From Cacajao melanocephalus (Eukaryota > Chordata > Mammalia > Primates > Pitheciidae), in contig CAUYLG010026642.1 of NCBI GenBank assembly GCA_963573385.1, positions 1 through 64,000 on the forward strand: 64,000 nucleotides of DNA. The letters are read 5' to 3'. This document shows, in pieces, positions 16,420 through 32,763 of this stretch (positions are counted from its first letter, which is position 1; each line of letters begins with the position of its first letter). A program made the translations under genes and the position numbers. The notes under the pieces were generated by a model that saw only the letters and a program-made list of their open reading frames with translations, had not been told where the DNA came from and made no database searches.

Positions 16420-16520
16420 CATTGTCTCCATTTTACAAGTGAAGATACAGCATTGTGTTTTAGAAAGGTTACGTAATTTGTTTAAGGCCATATAGTAAGA
16501 AAGTGGTAAAAATATTTCAA
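16230..16520 (-). mobile_element. MIR split by AT and AC repeats
   Basis: TGCCAGGCACTATAATATATG, then ATTGTCTCCATTTTACAAGTGAAGATAC and GTAATTTGTTTAAGGCCATATAGTAAG are MIR in reverse orientation. Confidence 0.65.
16375..16418 (+). repeat. AC dinucleotide repeat
   Basis: About 20 CA units with one GA interruption near the start. Confidence 0.95.
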
Positions 16521-17366
16521 ACGGGACCCTTCCAACGGTCCTGGGAGAAGCCAGCACTGTCTCTGACATTGTCTGGCCTTTTAGCATAACTAACACAAAA
16601 CAGCTGTGGGGCAGTGGTTGGTTATGACATCAGTAAGAAATCACTCTTCATGTACATAGCAAATGTTTTACTCTCTTCTGCTCCCAAATGGACAAACTTA
16701 AAGGAATCATTAATCATGCCCAACCTTGAGAATAAGTTTTCCCCTCCAAAGGAAGCCTTGTTCCTCATAAAATAAGTTCTAGTCTCCTTGGGTCAAGTTA
16801 TTATCCAGCTGGAAGATTACTGGCAAGTGTGACTGCCATCCTGATGTATCATGCCCTGGTGCCCTGTCAGAAAATGGTACAGCCTTTGTCAGAACTGAAC
16901 TTTTTAGGTAAAGCATAGGACCTTTGCCAATATACCCTAACTCTTACACCTATAAATTAAAAAGAATAAGAAAAATACGCAAAAAAAATTCAGGGAAAGA
17001 TTTGCCTACCATTGACATTAATCACCCTAAATAACTTTCCATGCAGATACAAATGATAAGTGGCAGCATAAACTCTGGTCATCAGGGCTGTTTAGCACGT
17101 TGCAGTCTTTGTTCATCTGACCCTATGCATATGCATTTATTGTATGCCTGTGATGTGCCAGGGATTGTACTGAACACCAGAGGCACAACAAGAGTTCCCA
17201 CCCAGTGACAGAGTCATCTAAATCAATGTGACCAGTTCCTGCAATAAGAGCAGATTCGCAGTGTATTTTGGAAGCATGGAGGAGGAGCACTTGAGTTAAG
17301 TAATTCAAAGGGCTGTGTTCATTAATAGCAGTTTCATATGGATTATGGCAGCAGTTTGTCTTGCTA

Positions 17367-17528
<162 letters not shown>

Positions 17529-17649
17529 TCAGCACAACTGTCATCTTTCATTCTCATTAATAACGTTTACATTCAGCGGTCCCCAGTTTTCCCAGGACCG
17601 AAGTGATTCATGATGTGGGAGGTATCGCTAGGTTGAATGTTGGCTTGAT

Positions 17650-17812
17650 GCATATTAACTGTGCAACTTGGGGCACGTTAGATAAGCTCTCTGGGTCTCA
17701 GTTTTCTCATGTTTAAGGTGAGATTCTTTGTGGAGTAAATGAGATAGAAAATGTGAAATACATTGCACAACTGCACACAGTAGGTGCTACATAAATGGTG
17801 GTGGTAGTTCTT
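17650..17812 (+). mobile_element. MIR fragment
   Basis: AACTGTGCAACTTGGGGCACG, then CTGGGTCTCAGTTTTCTCATG and ACAGTAGGTGCTACATAAATG. Confidence 0.65.
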
Positions 17813-17817
17813 CTATC

Positions 17818-18030
17818 ATAGTGGTTGAAAACCCAGTTCGACATCAACCCTGAAGTCAAATATCAGTTCCTCACTTATTATGACCTTCAGTAACTTATGT
17901 AAGTTGTTACGGAAGGTCAGCTGCCTTATCTGTAAAATGGAAACTAATTGCATCTACCTTATAGGGTTGTTTCAAGAGTGAAATGAAGTAATTTACTTAA
18001 AATGCTTATAGTGATGCTCAATACTTATAA
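17818..18030 (+). mobile_element. MIR fragment
   Basis: Tandem to the previous MIR: TTATGACCTTCAGTAACTTA, CCTTATCTGTAAAATGGAAAC and ACCTTATAGGGTTGTTTCAAG. Confidence 0.68.
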
Positions 18031-18392
18031 ATATACATGTATACCCATGTAAACATAAATAAATAAGCATTCTATAGACGCAGATATACACTTGCTAGAT
18101 GTCAGTTATCATACCGGGGTTACAAAAATGCATAAGACACATTTTTCTTCTCCATCATCTTTCAGTCTAGAGGGTGAGGCTGTGTCAACCAAGAAGGACC
18201 CTGACAGTCATGAGAGGAGGGTGCAGTGGAGGGAGGAAGGGCACTGTCCTTCCCCCTTGGGGAACTAAGAGGGTACACACTGGGAGGACTTCACAGAGGA
18301 GGAGAGGCTGGGATTGCTGTCATCCCTCTCACTGTCTTCAGAGCCTCTCTTTTGAAACTATCCTCTGTGCATGGTTAAAAATTATTTGTACA

Positions 18393-18677
18393 GGCCAGGT
18401 GTGGTGGCTCACCCTTGCAATCCCAGCACTTTGGGAGGCTGAGGTGGGAGGATCACTTGAGCCCAGGAGTTTGAGGCCAGCTTAGGCAACATAGTGAGAC
18501 CCCCATCTCTACAAAAAAATCTTAAGAAAATTAGCCAGGCATGGTGGTGCACGCCTGTGGTCCCAGTTGCTCAAGAGCCTGAGGTGAGAGGATTGCTTGA
18601 GCCCAGGAGTTTAAGGCTTCAGTGAGCCATGATTGTGCCACTGCATTCCAGGAAGATCCTGCCTCCAATATGTACAT
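18393..18677 (+). mobile_element. Alu with eroded 3' end
   Basis: The copy is bounded by ATTTGTACAG at 18383-18392 and 18678-18687. Its last 30 bases and tail are deleted or mutated. Confidence 0.9.
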
Positions 18678-19724
18678 ATATTTGTACAGATGGCCATTCA
18701 TTCTCTGAAGATTTATTTGCACTTCCGAAATGGTAAGCATGGGGAAGGCACCATATAAAACATTAATTATAAGCATAAAGTAGTAAAGTTTTATTTTTTC
18801 ATTCTGCAGGTCAAACTCTTGCTCTGGAGAGAAAGCCAGCAGTGGAGCCACAGTCCTCTTTGGAATAGGTTTTAATATTCATTATGGTAATAGACGAGCA
18901 CATCAGGATAAGTGAGAGAGGTAGAGAGAGCATCTGAAATACCAGGACGCTATTTTCCTAAAGGTTGCTAAAGCACATTGCCAGGGCCTAATGCAGCCAG
19001 CGCTGAGGCTCTGGGAGGAGGCTCTGCAGGAATTCATCAACACAAAACTCATTAGTGCGGAGTTCAGCAGGTGGAAGTCAACATGCCCAGCCTGATGGCG
19101 CATGCCACTCCTTTCTGCCCTGACCTTCTCAGACTCTTCATTTCAGCTCGTATACTCATGTTTGGGTGTCAGGGTCCCAGATGTGCATCTGTGTATTCTT
19201 AGGCTTCAGACCTATTGTCTAACCAGCAGTTTTCTAACATTCATTATTGAGTAAATGTCTTTGAATACCATGCTCAGTGAAGAGGTATGCAGACCTGTGG
19301 AACATTTTGGTTTGCCCACGTCTTCTGGTAGATGGCAATCATCCAGAAGAGAAAGCACTGGGGTTTTCCATTTGGGGCACCCCTGGGAAGGGTTCTCTTT
19401 AGTGAAGCACTCTTTTGTTGGCATCTTTGTACTACAGCATCTCTTCTGCTTTCTCCTAGTTCACTGCATTATGCCAAGGCCATGTGCATTCAATCTTTGG
19501 TTCAATCCAATAATAAATAAGACATAATCATGCACTCCTCCATAAATACTTGTGGAATGCTGACTATATGCTTGGCACGGTGCTAAGTGTTGTCCAGGAC
19601 ACAGGGTAGACAGATTGTTTTATAAATCTTTTCCTTGGAAGGTGTGTGCTGCCATTGTAAAGATTTTTGTTTACTATTTCTAAATATGCAGCATAATGGC
19701 GATGAAAATGATTCGTTTTTCTTT

Positions 19725-20023
19725 TCTTTTTTGTTTTTTTTGAGACAGGGTCTCATTCTGTCCCCCAGGCTGGAGTGCAGTGGTACAATCTTGGCTTACT
19801 GGAATCTCCACCTCCCGGGTCCAAGTGATTCTCCTGCCTCAGCCTTCTGAGTAGCTGGGACTACAGGTACACGCCATCCCACTTGGCTAATTTTTGTGTT
19901 TTTTTAATAGAGACAGGATTTCTCTGTGTTGCAGGCTGGTCTCAAATTCCTGACCTCAAGTGATCCACCCACCTTGGCCTCCCAAAGTGTTGGGAATACA
20001 GGTGTGAGCCATCGCGCCTGGCA
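19725..20023 (-). mobile_element. Alu with target-site duplication
   Basis: Flanked by the long duplication AAATGATTCGTTTTTCTTT on both sides, in minus orientation. Confidence 0.94.
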
Positions 20024-20719
20024 AAAAATGATTCGTTTTTCTTTAACCTTTATCAAACACCACATCACCATGCCTGTTGCCACCCTAGAATCAATCTAGT
20101 AAAATAGGAATGATAATAATTCCTTATATTTCCATGTGGGGTCTGAGTTTCAGCCAAGGGACTGTCAGCAGAGATGATGTGCATCATTTCTGGGCCAAGG
20201 TTTTTAAAACATGCCAGTGCCCTCTCTGCACTCTCTCTCCTTAAGCTGATGTTCAGAAGACAGTAAGGCCTCAGAGGATGGGGAAATCCAACACTGCCTG
20301 TAGGCTTCGACACAGGGGAGTCCCTAGGCCCAAGAAATGGCCCCACCAGAGCCCACATCTCCTTTCTAGAACACTCTCCAGGTCACCAAAAGTTCCCTCT
20401 CTGAGCCTGCAAGGAACTCTTCCCTAGGCTGTGCTCTTGATGGTGAGATGGTGCCACTGGCTATGTATCCCTTGGCCCAAGGGATGGATGGCTGAGAGCT
20501 GGCTGCTTACAGGGGGTGTCGGTGGAGCTTGAACTAAGGCATCCTCCCACAGGCACATAACATTCCCTGAGGTGAGAGATAGAGCTGCAGATAGGAGGTG
20601 GGTAGGGTGAAGGGGAGTGTAGAAATTTGAGGAATCTGGGAATTTGAATGGGAACTTGGCCAAGTATATTTGTCAAGATAAGAGGGCAGAATACATTTGC
20701 TTTAACAGTCTGTTTCTAA

Positions 20720-21444
<725 letters not shown>

Positions 21445-22039
21445 TCTAAGCCTCCATTTGTTTTCTTGCTGGAGACCTGTGTACATTGGAAGGGGTCTGG
21501 CAGAGTCACAAGATGGACACAGCCTGGTTCCTGAACCCGTAATTACAGGAATGCTGCCCGCTGACCAGGCACTCCTATCTTGGACTGTTACAGGAGTGAA
21601 GAATAAGTCTTACTGTTTTTGACCCATACATTTGTAGGACTATTTATTACAGTACCCAGTACTATCATCACTAAGTCAAGGCAAACATTTATGTTCCTTA
21701 CTATGAACATCACAAAAACCTCCAGTTAGGGAAAGAACCCAGAGCTTGGGGAGGCAATGGGCAAACTGTGCCCTCCAAGGGCCAAACCTTCTTCCCAGAA
21801 ACTAAGTCCTTTGGGGCTCTTTTCCAGGGGCCTGGGGCTGTTTCACAGCTGAGAGCTATGATGGAAGCCACCACAATGGAATCATTCTCTGCCATGATAT
21901 CTTGTAACTTTTTTTTTTTTTGCAGCAGGGCGATGCTCCCCTGTGATATTTTTAATAATAACAACAAATATATATGACATAAGAAGGCATATAAAAATCA
22001 AATGTTATAACGTGTACATTGACGGCTTACTTACGTGCA

Positions 22040-22215
22040 TGTTAGTCATGCTGCTACTAGCTTTCTGTGGATCATCTCACTTAATTCTGTTAATAACTCT
22101 GTGAGGTAGGTTTTATCATTCCCATTTCATAGATAAGGAGATTGAGGTAAGAGATCTCCAAATCTTACAGCTTTTGTGTGGCGTTTAATTAAATAATGTT
22201 TGACTCCAGACTTTG
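22040..22215 (-). mobile_element. MIR fragment
   Basis: TGGATCATCTCACTTAATTC, then AACTCTGTGAGGTAGGTTTTA and CCCATTTCATAGATAAGGAGA, MIR in reverse. Confidence 0.68.
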
Positions 22216-22246
22216 CTTCTGTAAGGAAAAATGTGTGCTTTTGTAG

Positions 22247-22525
<279 letters not shown>

Positions 22526-22639
22526 AACAATGCAAAGTCATTCTTGTCAATAGTCATGTGAATGAATTCTGTGCAATGGGAGGATAACCTCCCCAATGTG
22601 GAAAAGCAGGTTTGTGTCTGCTGGCACATTCATATTTCT

Positions 22640-23008
22640 TTTCTTTTTTTCAAAATTATACATAAGTTCTGGGGTACATGTGCAGGATGTGCAGGTTTGT
22701 TACATAGGTATACATGTGCCACGGTGGTTTGCTGCACCCATCAACCCGTCATCCACGTTAGATATTTCTCCTAATGCTATCCCTCCCCTTGCCCCCACCC
22801 ACCGACAGGCCCCAGTGTGTGATGTTCCCTCCCTGTGCCCATATATTCTCATTGTTCGGCTTCACTTATGAGTGAGAACATGCAGTGTTTGGTTTTCTGT
22901 TCCTGTGTCAGTTTGCTGAGAATGATAGTTTCCAGCTTCATTCATGTCCCTGCAAAGGACATGAACTCATTCTTTTCCATGGCTGCATAGTATTCCGTGG
23001 TGTATAGC
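22640..23008 (-). mobile_element. L1 3' end (primate-specific type) with target-site duplication
   Basis: It is the reverse strand of an L1 3' UTR: GGGGTACATGTGCAGGATGT, GGTATACATGTGCCACGGTG and GACATGAACTCATTCTTTT. The exact 15-base duplication CACATTCATATTTCT flanks it. The insertion is 5'-truncated and carries no open reading frame. Confidence 0.94.
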
Positions 23009-23492
23009 CACATTCATATTTCTACATCCTTTACTCTGTACACTTTTGTGCTTCTTTGGCTTTTCCTTTGAATCATTTATAACATCTGCCTGGTTCCCTG
23101 AATTAATTAATGAGCTAAATAAATTATTTAACAGGGTCATTTTGTATTTGTGTGAGAGTCCCAATTTTCCCTTTTTTTGAAAATTATTCTTGAACAATTT
23201 TAACCACAAAATGAAAGGGACAATGTCTCTATCCTGTTTGGTTCTTGGTTGCCTGTTATGTGGCAGATGTTACCTTTCTCTGATTAGACAGACATCAAGA
23301 ATAGCTCCAAATCTAAACATAAGAAGATAAGGTCTAGGGAGAGTAAAAAAACTACTACTCCATTCTAAGGTTCACTGCCAAATTGAGCTTCCTGTCTGGG
23401 GACCTGCCACTCCTCAGTGAACGTCACCATGATCCCTCCCTCTCCGGAGGTCCGGAGGGTTCTTGGCTTCCACTAGAAAACCACCCCAGAGT

Positions 23493-23811
23493 GGCCGGGT
23501 GCGGTGGCTCATGCCTGGAATCCCACCATACTTTGGGAGGCCAAGGCGGGTGGATCACCTGAGGTCAGGAATTTGAGACCAGCCTGGCCAACATGGAAAA
23601 ACCCCGTCTCTACTAAAAACATGAAAAAAAAAAAAATTAGCTGGGCATTGTGGCGGTTGCCTGTAATCCCAGCTACTCCAGAGGCTGAGGCAAGAGAATT
23701 TCTTAAACTTGGGAGTTGGAGGTTGCAGAGATTGTGACACTGCACTCCAATCTGGGTGACAGAGCAGGACTCCGTCTCAAACAAAAAAAAAAAAAAGAAA
23801 AAGAAAAAGAA
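23493..23811 (+). mobile_element. Alu, full length
   Basis: It starts GGCCGGGTGCGGTGGCTCA and ends in an AAAG-type tail. An imperfect AAAACCACCCCAGAG-like duplication flanks it. Confidence 0.93.
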
Positions 23812-23935
23812 AAGCACCCAAGAGCACAGTCAGCCTGACATCCACAAAAAGCAGCTACATAAACAGTTACATAAGTTAACCGTTTTATGGTATTTAGAAT
23901 GTGGCTATATAAGTGCCACGTATGTGCTTGCTAAA

Positions 23936-23962
23936 TACACACACACACACACACACACACTC
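23936..23962 (+). repeat. AC dinucleotide repeat
   Basis: Twelve CA units. Confidence 0.9.
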
Positions 23963-24579
23963 CATTGTAGATACTTTAAGGGAAAAAAATCACCAGATCC
24001 TGCTGACTTTTGCTAGTCATCTTTTGTTTTCCTGGGATCAAGTGGGGAAATGTGAATTTCTATTTCACATTTCCATTCCAAATGTGAATTTCCTACCATT
24101 GGGTAGGCTGGGTTTCCCAGTGTCTGTACGGGAGCGTTCCCTAATAGAACTTTAACCTTCAGTAGGATAAGCCTGCCCTTTGTGGCCCGGGTGTCCTAAC
24201 AAGATGGCTGGATAAATAACTATATAACTCATAAGACAAAATATATTAAAACGCTGCAGTCTAAAAGAAATATCAAGTGCTTTGTTTTTATTGGGTAGGA
24301 ATGAAGATGTGTGCTGGCAGGGCGTCTCAGACCTGGGTACTTCGTCACCAAAGGGAGGCAGGAGGCCAGAAGCCTGACAGCCACATTTCTGAGCAGCCTT
24401 TTGCACCATGAGGTGGGGGGATAGTGGTGGCCCTTACTGTGTCGGCCTTCTTGGGGCTGGGGTGGGGTAATAGCTTGGTATAGGACAGAGAAGAGATGAA
24501 ATGGAGCTTGAGTATCATCGCATTGTACAGTATTATTTGTGACCTTAGCATAACAATAATGAGGCTCTAAAAAGGAGAT

Positions 24580-25307
<728 letters not shown>

Positions 25308-25482
25308 CTACTGATAACTTTTACATTATATCCCACTTTGCATTTTACATGTTCATTATGTGAAAAGCAAAACTAAGCAAAAATTCTACGGCTGGGAATA
25401 AACTGGAAAGAAGCACATCAAAAGCTTTAACAGTGGCTTCCACTAAAGTGTTTCCCATGTGTGTCATTCACTTTCTTATTTT

Positions 25483-25800
25483 ATTTATTTTTTAAATTTT
25501 ATTTTATTTTATTTTTTTTCAGATGGAGTCTCACTCTGTTGCTCAGGCTGGAGTACAATGGTACGATCTTGGCTCCCTGCAACCTCTGCCTCCAGATTCA
25601 AGTGATTCTCATGCCTCAGCCTCCCGAGGAGCTGGGACTACAGACCCTTGCCACCATGCCCAGCGAATTTTTGTATTTTTTGGTAGAGACAGGGTTTCAC
25701 CAGTTGGCCAGACTGGCCTTAAATTCCTGACCTCAAGTGATCTGCCCGCCTCAGCTTCTCAATGTGCTAGGATTACAGGTGTGAGCCACTGCACCTGGCC
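25483..25800 (-). mobile_element. Alu with TTTTA-repeat tail
   Basis: A T-rich tail of ATTTT units precedes CAGATGGAGTCTCACTCTG and the element ends GAGCCACTGCACCTGGCC. Confidence 0.93.
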
Positions 25801-25936
25801 AATTTTCTTATTTTCTAAAGACCCCAAATTTTCTATTATGAGTAAGTTTTATGTACGCTTGGAAAGTTGAATCTCTTATGACAGTGTTAACTCCTGTACC
25901 TATACAGACTTCAAAGCAGAAATAAGCTGGTCTGAT

Positions 25937-26030
25937 TTGTTCTAAGTTATTTTATATATAATATATAATATATATAACATATATTACATATATAACTTAC
26001 ATATTATATAAAAATATATATCATATTTTT
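25937..26030. repeat. AT-rich microsatellite
   Basis: TATATAATATATAACATAT-type imperfect repeats just before an Alu. Confidence 0.85.
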
Positions 26031-26042
26031 TTTTCAAAAAAA

Positions 26043-26363
<321 letters not shown>

Positions 26364-26465
26364 TGATTATTACATTTCCTCAATTTAAAAATTAATAAAC
26401 ATAAATTCATAATGTATTTGTCATGCGATACTTACTGTGATTAAGAATATTAGCTTATTAGCTTA

Positions 26466-26775
<310 letters not shown>

Positions 26776-27283
26776 TTATAGATTCTTAGGCTGGTTTCCA
26801 GAAATATAACTGTGAACCAAATATCCTCTCCCCATTATTTTTTCTTGGCTAAATAAAATGACAACACATAAACACAAGTGCCATCAGTTACTCCCAATTT
26901 TCTGCACTTGCGTTCTTTGATTCTAAGCATCTTTTATGTGATTCCTCATTAAATTTACTGAGGCATTACGTTTATGGGGTTTTTAATTTCTGTGGAGAGC
27001 ACTGTAAAGACACTGGCCACCACCACAAGGTCACAGGGGAAGAGACCTGAAGAAAAGATTGTGGTTTTTATTGTGTGCCAGTAAAACAATCAGCCTCATC
27101 TCCTTTTGGGTTCTCAAGGTTGTCTGCCAAGAACCCACTGGGCTGCAGAGAGAATTCTCTCTCCTGTCTGTCTTTAAGATGAAATTAGTACAGACTCTGA
27201 ATTTTAAAGTTTATCAAACAACCTAATGAAACCATCACTGGAAAATTTTAACACTGGCAATAAAAACTAATTACCCCCACTGA

Positions 27284-27646
<363 letters not shown>

Positions 27647-27779
27647 ATCACTACCTTTCTCTACACCAGCTTCCATCTCTGATTCTGGGCTTTGGGAGAG
27701 AGGAAAGAAGGGGTAAAATTGAAGAGAAAGGGAAAGGGTCACTCTGGAATGATGCGGATTCACTCAAAACTGGGGAGTA

Positions 27780-28076
27780 GGCCAGGTGAAGTGGCTCACA
27801 CCTGTAATCCTAGCACTTTGGGAGGCAGAGGTGGGCAGATCACTAGGTCAGGAGTTTGAGGCCAGCCTGGCCAATATGGTGAAACCCTGTCTGTACTAAA
27901 AATACAAAAAATTAGCCAGGCATGGTGGTGGGTGGCCATAATCCCAGCTACTCAGGAGGCTGAGGGAGGAGAATTGCTTGAACCTCGGAAGTGGAGGTTG
28001 CAGTGAGCCGAGATCATGCCACTGTACTTCAGCATGGGCAACAGAGTAAGACTCTGTCTCAAAAACAAAAACAACA
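27780..28076 (+). mobile_element. Alu with target-site duplication
   Basis: Flanked by AAAACTGGGGAGTA and AAAACTGAGGAGTG. It forms an inverted pair with the Alu 134 bases before it. Confidence 0.93.
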
Positions 28077-28268
28077 AAACTGAGGAGTGAAATTAAAGAC
28101 GCTTAAGGGATAACCAGCTTGACAAGGGATGCCGGTTCTATTTTCCCTCTGGAAAAGAAAAGGAAGTGGGTTTCAATAGCGGGGAGTGATCCTGGCCAGG
28201 AAGAATTCCTGACTCAGGGAAGCTATGGAACCCCCTGTCTCCGTGTTATTTAGAGTATTCCCTGTGCT

Positions 28269-28602
28269 TGGCTGGGCGTGGTGGCTCACGCCTGTAATCC
28301 CAGCACTTTGGGAGGCCGAGGTGGGCAGTTCACCTGAGGTCAGGAGTTCAGGACCAGCCTGGCCAACATGGTGAAACCCCATCTCTACTAAAAACACAAA
28401 AATTAGCTGGGCATGGTGCTGCACACCTGTAATTCCAGCTACTCAGGGGGCTGAGGCAGGAGAATAGCTTGAGCCCAGGAGGCGAAGGTTGCAGTGAGCC
28501 GAGATTGTGCTACCACACTTCAGCCAGGGTGACAGAGTGATGCTCTGTCTCAAAAAAAAAAAAAAAAAAAGAAAGAAAAATAAAATAAAATAAAAATAAA
28601 GA
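28269..28602 (+). mobile_element. Alu with target-site duplication
   Basis: It starts GGCTGGGCGTGGTGGCTCACG and has an A tail leading into AAAAT repeats. AGAGTATTCCCTGTGC is duplicated on both sides. Confidence 0.94.
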
Positions 28603-29429
28603 AAGAGTATTCCCTGTGCCACTGGGATAAAAACATGTGAGTAATTTAGGTAGTGCATACATGCACGCTCCTGGTTTCTAGAGTTCTATATCTCTTTAGT
28701 ATGTAAAGGAAAAGTATAACAGACTTCCCTGTTTCAGCTGATGTGAGCTACATCCTTCCAGTTGCCCGAAAGACCTTGGAGCCATCCCTGACAACTCCTT
28801 TTATCTCATAGCTCACATTCACTCCAACTGGAGATCTGGATCTATCTTCAAATTATACCTGTAATCAGCCATTCCTCACTGTCTACAAGGCCTCCATGGT
28901 GCTTGGGGCCACCGTTAGAGCTTGTTTAGATAACGGCAATTGACAGTGCAATTGCCTCCAGCGGAGGGTGTGAGAGTGTAACCCAAATACCTCCCACCTA
29001 CTCTCGAGAGCATAAATGCTGGACTTTGAAATCCAGCCTTCAGCCCCCCACAGCTCCTCCCTGCCAATCACAGGTGCAGCAGGGCACGAAGGCAGACCTG
29101 TTCCTGAAAGATGAGGTCTCCTTTTTCAGCAGCTTTTGGCTGATGGGCTTTCTCATGGCTTCACCAAGCCTTTCCTCTAGGACACTTCCACCCGTTCTTC
29201 TCTCCCTCTTCCCTTCTCTTGGGTGGGACAGGCATCTTGGTCTAATGGTTCTCTCAGCCTTCCTGGGCTCCCTCCCCATTTTCTCTCACACAAGCACTTC
29301 CCCTAGTGAAATCCTTGCATGTTTAAGCCCATCGTGGTGTCTGTTTCTGGGAGTCAGTAGACAAATACCCTAATCAGTCTCCCTGCCTTGGTCTTCCCAG
29401 TCAATTTTCTACACAGGAACTAGAGTGGT

Positions 29430-30052
29430 CCTGTTAAAGCACAAATCAGATTCTGTCACTTCTTTTCTCAAAATGCTGCAACAGTTTCCCCATTTCACGA
29501 ACAGTAAAACCGAAGGTCCTTACGAATGTCCGCCGTGATCTGCCATCGCCACTCCCCATCACCACTCTGGTGTCCTCTTCAACAACTCTCACCTGGAGCT
29601 CACTCCTCCCCATCACTGGCATCCTGCTGTTCTGTGTTCATATCAGACACTCCTGCCTCAGGGCCTTTGCATGAGGTGCCCCTCTGCCTGGAAAGAGCTT
29701 TACTCAGATTCCTGCATGGCCAACCCTCTCATCTGCTTCAAGTATTTGCTCACGTGCCATCATTTGCCCAAGGCCCCCTCATTATCCTGTTTAGCACTCG
29801 GCCTGCCTCTTACGCCCACATTCCTGACTACCTCTTCCTATTCTACTCTGGCTTTTTCCCCATGGCATTCGTCACTTTCTCAAATACTAGATAATGTCTA
29901 TTTGTCTCTTCTCATTAAAACAAAAGCTCTTTAAGAGTAAGGGTTTTTATCGATTTTGGCTACTAATGTATCCCAAGTGCTTGAAACAGTGCCTGGAACA
30001 GAGTTGACACCCCAAATGCATTTGTGGATAAATGGATGGATGGATGGATGAA
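29430..30052 (+). mobile_element. Long L2 3' segment
   Basis: CAGTTTCCCCATTTCACGAAC, CTCCTGCCTCAGGGCCTTTGC, CCCCTCTGCCTGGAAAGAGC and the end ACAGTGCCTGGAACAGAGTTGACA follow the L2 consensus order. L2-related sequence may begin earlier, near 28780. The conceptual frames inside (for example 29526-29894) are remnants, not a gene. Confidence 0.75.
30029..30052 (+). repeat. GGAT microsatellite
   Basis: About five GGAT units at the L2 tail. Confidence 0.85.
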
Positions 30053-30464
30053 AAATCCCTGTTTCGAAGGAGGTTAACGTCAGTAGTGTGATGATCCAGT
30101 CCACACAGGCCATGTGAATTATAGGTGCAACGCTCAGGTGTGCCCCAGAAGGTTCCGTATCACATTTCCTGCCATAATGGTTCAGATGTGTGATTAAAAA
30201 AAAAAAAACAGTGCAGATGGCTAGTGTGGTTCTTGGGTGGCACATTTCTAAGTGCATTGTTACTGACAATTTACGGGCAGTGCTACTTTTTAACAGATTG
30301 CATGCAGATGTGATAAAAATTGTGACAGTGGCAGAAAAGTTATGATAATCTGGGAAACTAACCTAGTCCAATTCTTCATTTTATAGCCAAAGAAGCCATA
30401 GACTTAGCCAGTTTTTGGACCCAGTCTCGTTTTTTCCACCTTATCACTATCGTAACTTGAATTA

Positions 30465-30545
30465 AATATGTATGTGTATACACGCGCATACACATATGTT
30501 TGCATGTATGTATGTGTGTATAAAAATACATATACAGACAGATTA
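30465..30545. repeat. TATG/CATA microsatellite
   Basis: Alternating purine-pyrimidine sequence with TGTATG and CATACACA units, just before an Alu. Confidence 0.75.
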
Positions 30546-30546
30546 G

Positions 30547-30876
<330 letters not shown>

Positions 30877-30916
30877 TCATACATAGATTTATATTTATAT
30901 ATTTCTGTGTATTTAT

Positions 30917-30940
30917 GAACATATATATATATATATATAA
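30917..30940. repeat. AT dinucleotide repeat
   Basis: About ten AT units. Confidence 0.85.
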
Positions 30941-31959
30941 ATCTGATGGCAAACATATTCCCATATACTCATCAAATATCCTTTTCCTTTCAGACACACA
31001 GCTAACCTATCTCTGTGTCTCAGCCCTCTTCAGTTGAGTTGGGTGGCCTATATGATAAGTCTTGGCAAATAATATGAGGGTGAAAGTAATGTATGCCATT
31101 TCTGGGCCTAGTCCTCAATTGGCCCATATTGCCTTCCACATCCCCTCTCTGCAAAGCTGGAAGTAAGGAATTTCAAGATGATGGAGCCAGAAGACGTGGG
31201 GTCAGAAGTGAGCTCCCCATGAGAGCCCCCCGGGACAGAACCTCCTGTGTGAGCAGGAATGTTCATGCTGCACTTTGTGGGAGTGAAAGGTAAATCTTTT
31301 TGTTCTAAGTCACACTGATACTTGGGGGTGGCTGCTCTTTTATGACATCTAGTGTTAACGACCTAACAATACTAATCTATTTTCTTTATTAAGGAGCAGA
31401 AGGGTGATGGTCTAGATGGTCCTGCAAAGTCCCTACCTGGACGATAATCACATCAGAGTGGTCCTACTTGGGTTATTCCAAAAGAGACAAGAAGAAATAG
31501 CCTAAAGCAAAAGCTTCTGAGGGTTGCCATGAACGTATTCTCAGCGATAGCTGTTCATGAAGGCAACCTTCATGGGTTCCTAGTACCCAGTCCTGCCTGT
31601 GACGTTTACAAAATCCACCGCTGCATCAGCTGCCTCTGATTTCAGGAAAGCACAGAGACCTTGTGTATCAGTCTCAGGAAACAGGCAGACTGGGGCATGC
31701 CTGCACGGTGGGGTAAGCTGGGCATGTTCACTGAAGAGCAAGTTTAATATTAGATGCCAATGTGGAAAATAAGACAAATACTATTTCCAAGTTTCTTGAC
31801 TATTGTAAGGAAAGATAGATTACATTCTTCGTGTTATGTTTTGCAAGAAGGGCTGGAAAACTTTAGTGCTGAAAGTGTGAGAGGAAAAGACCATCTTTGC
31901 ATATATTAAGAGAAACAGAATTTAAAATTCCAAGGAGATACCATTTCCACCTGTTATAC

Positions 31960-32165
31960 TGGCGCATAATAATGACGGCGACACCAATTAACATTTCTGA
32001 GTGCTTACTAAGAGCAGGGTTCTATTCTAACTCAGCTTATTCTCACAACAAAGTTATTGGTAGGTATTTAAATTATCCGCAGCTTACAGATGAGTAAGCT
32101 GAGGCACAGAGGGGTTAAGTAACTCGCTTAAGCTCACGAACTAATAAGTGGTAGAGATGAGATGC
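31960..32165 (-). mobile_element. MIR fragment
   Basis: GAGTGCTTACTAAGAGCAGG, then CTTACAGATGAGTAAGCTGAGG and GGTTAAGTAACTCGCTTAAG. One of the better-preserved MIRs here. Confidence 0.78.
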
Positions 32166-32269
32166 ATACGATGGCATAAGTGGATCATCTTCAAGAAATT
32201 CTAATATTAAGTGAATTAAGCAAGGTACAAGAATGTGTTTAGTATGCTACCACTGGGTTGAAAAAGTAG

Positions 32270-32380
32270 GTGTGTATTTATGTATATGTCTATCCACATG
32301 CATACATATACACTTACATATCTGTATATTTATGTATAGCTGCATCTATACATCTATATCCATATCTATATGCTGTCTCT
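32270..32380. repeat. TATG/TATC microsatellite
   Basis: TGTATATGTCTATCC and CATCTATATCCATATC type units. Confidence 0.75.
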
Positions 32381-32556
32381 GATAGAATCCTTAAGAAACT
32401 GTTAACAGTGGTTGTCTCCTCCGAGGAATTAAGTGGCTGGGGAAACGGGGGTATTAGAAGCTCCATTTTCACTCTCTGCTCGTTGGTGCCATTTGCTTTG
32501 AATCACGTGCTTTAAATTAGCTACTCAAAAAGATAAAGAAAAATTTATTTACTTTA

Positions 32557-32763
<207 letters not shown>

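Noticed and set aside
29526..29894. 122-codon plus-strand frame
   Set aside because: It lies within L2 3' sequence and shows no intact L2 protein motif.
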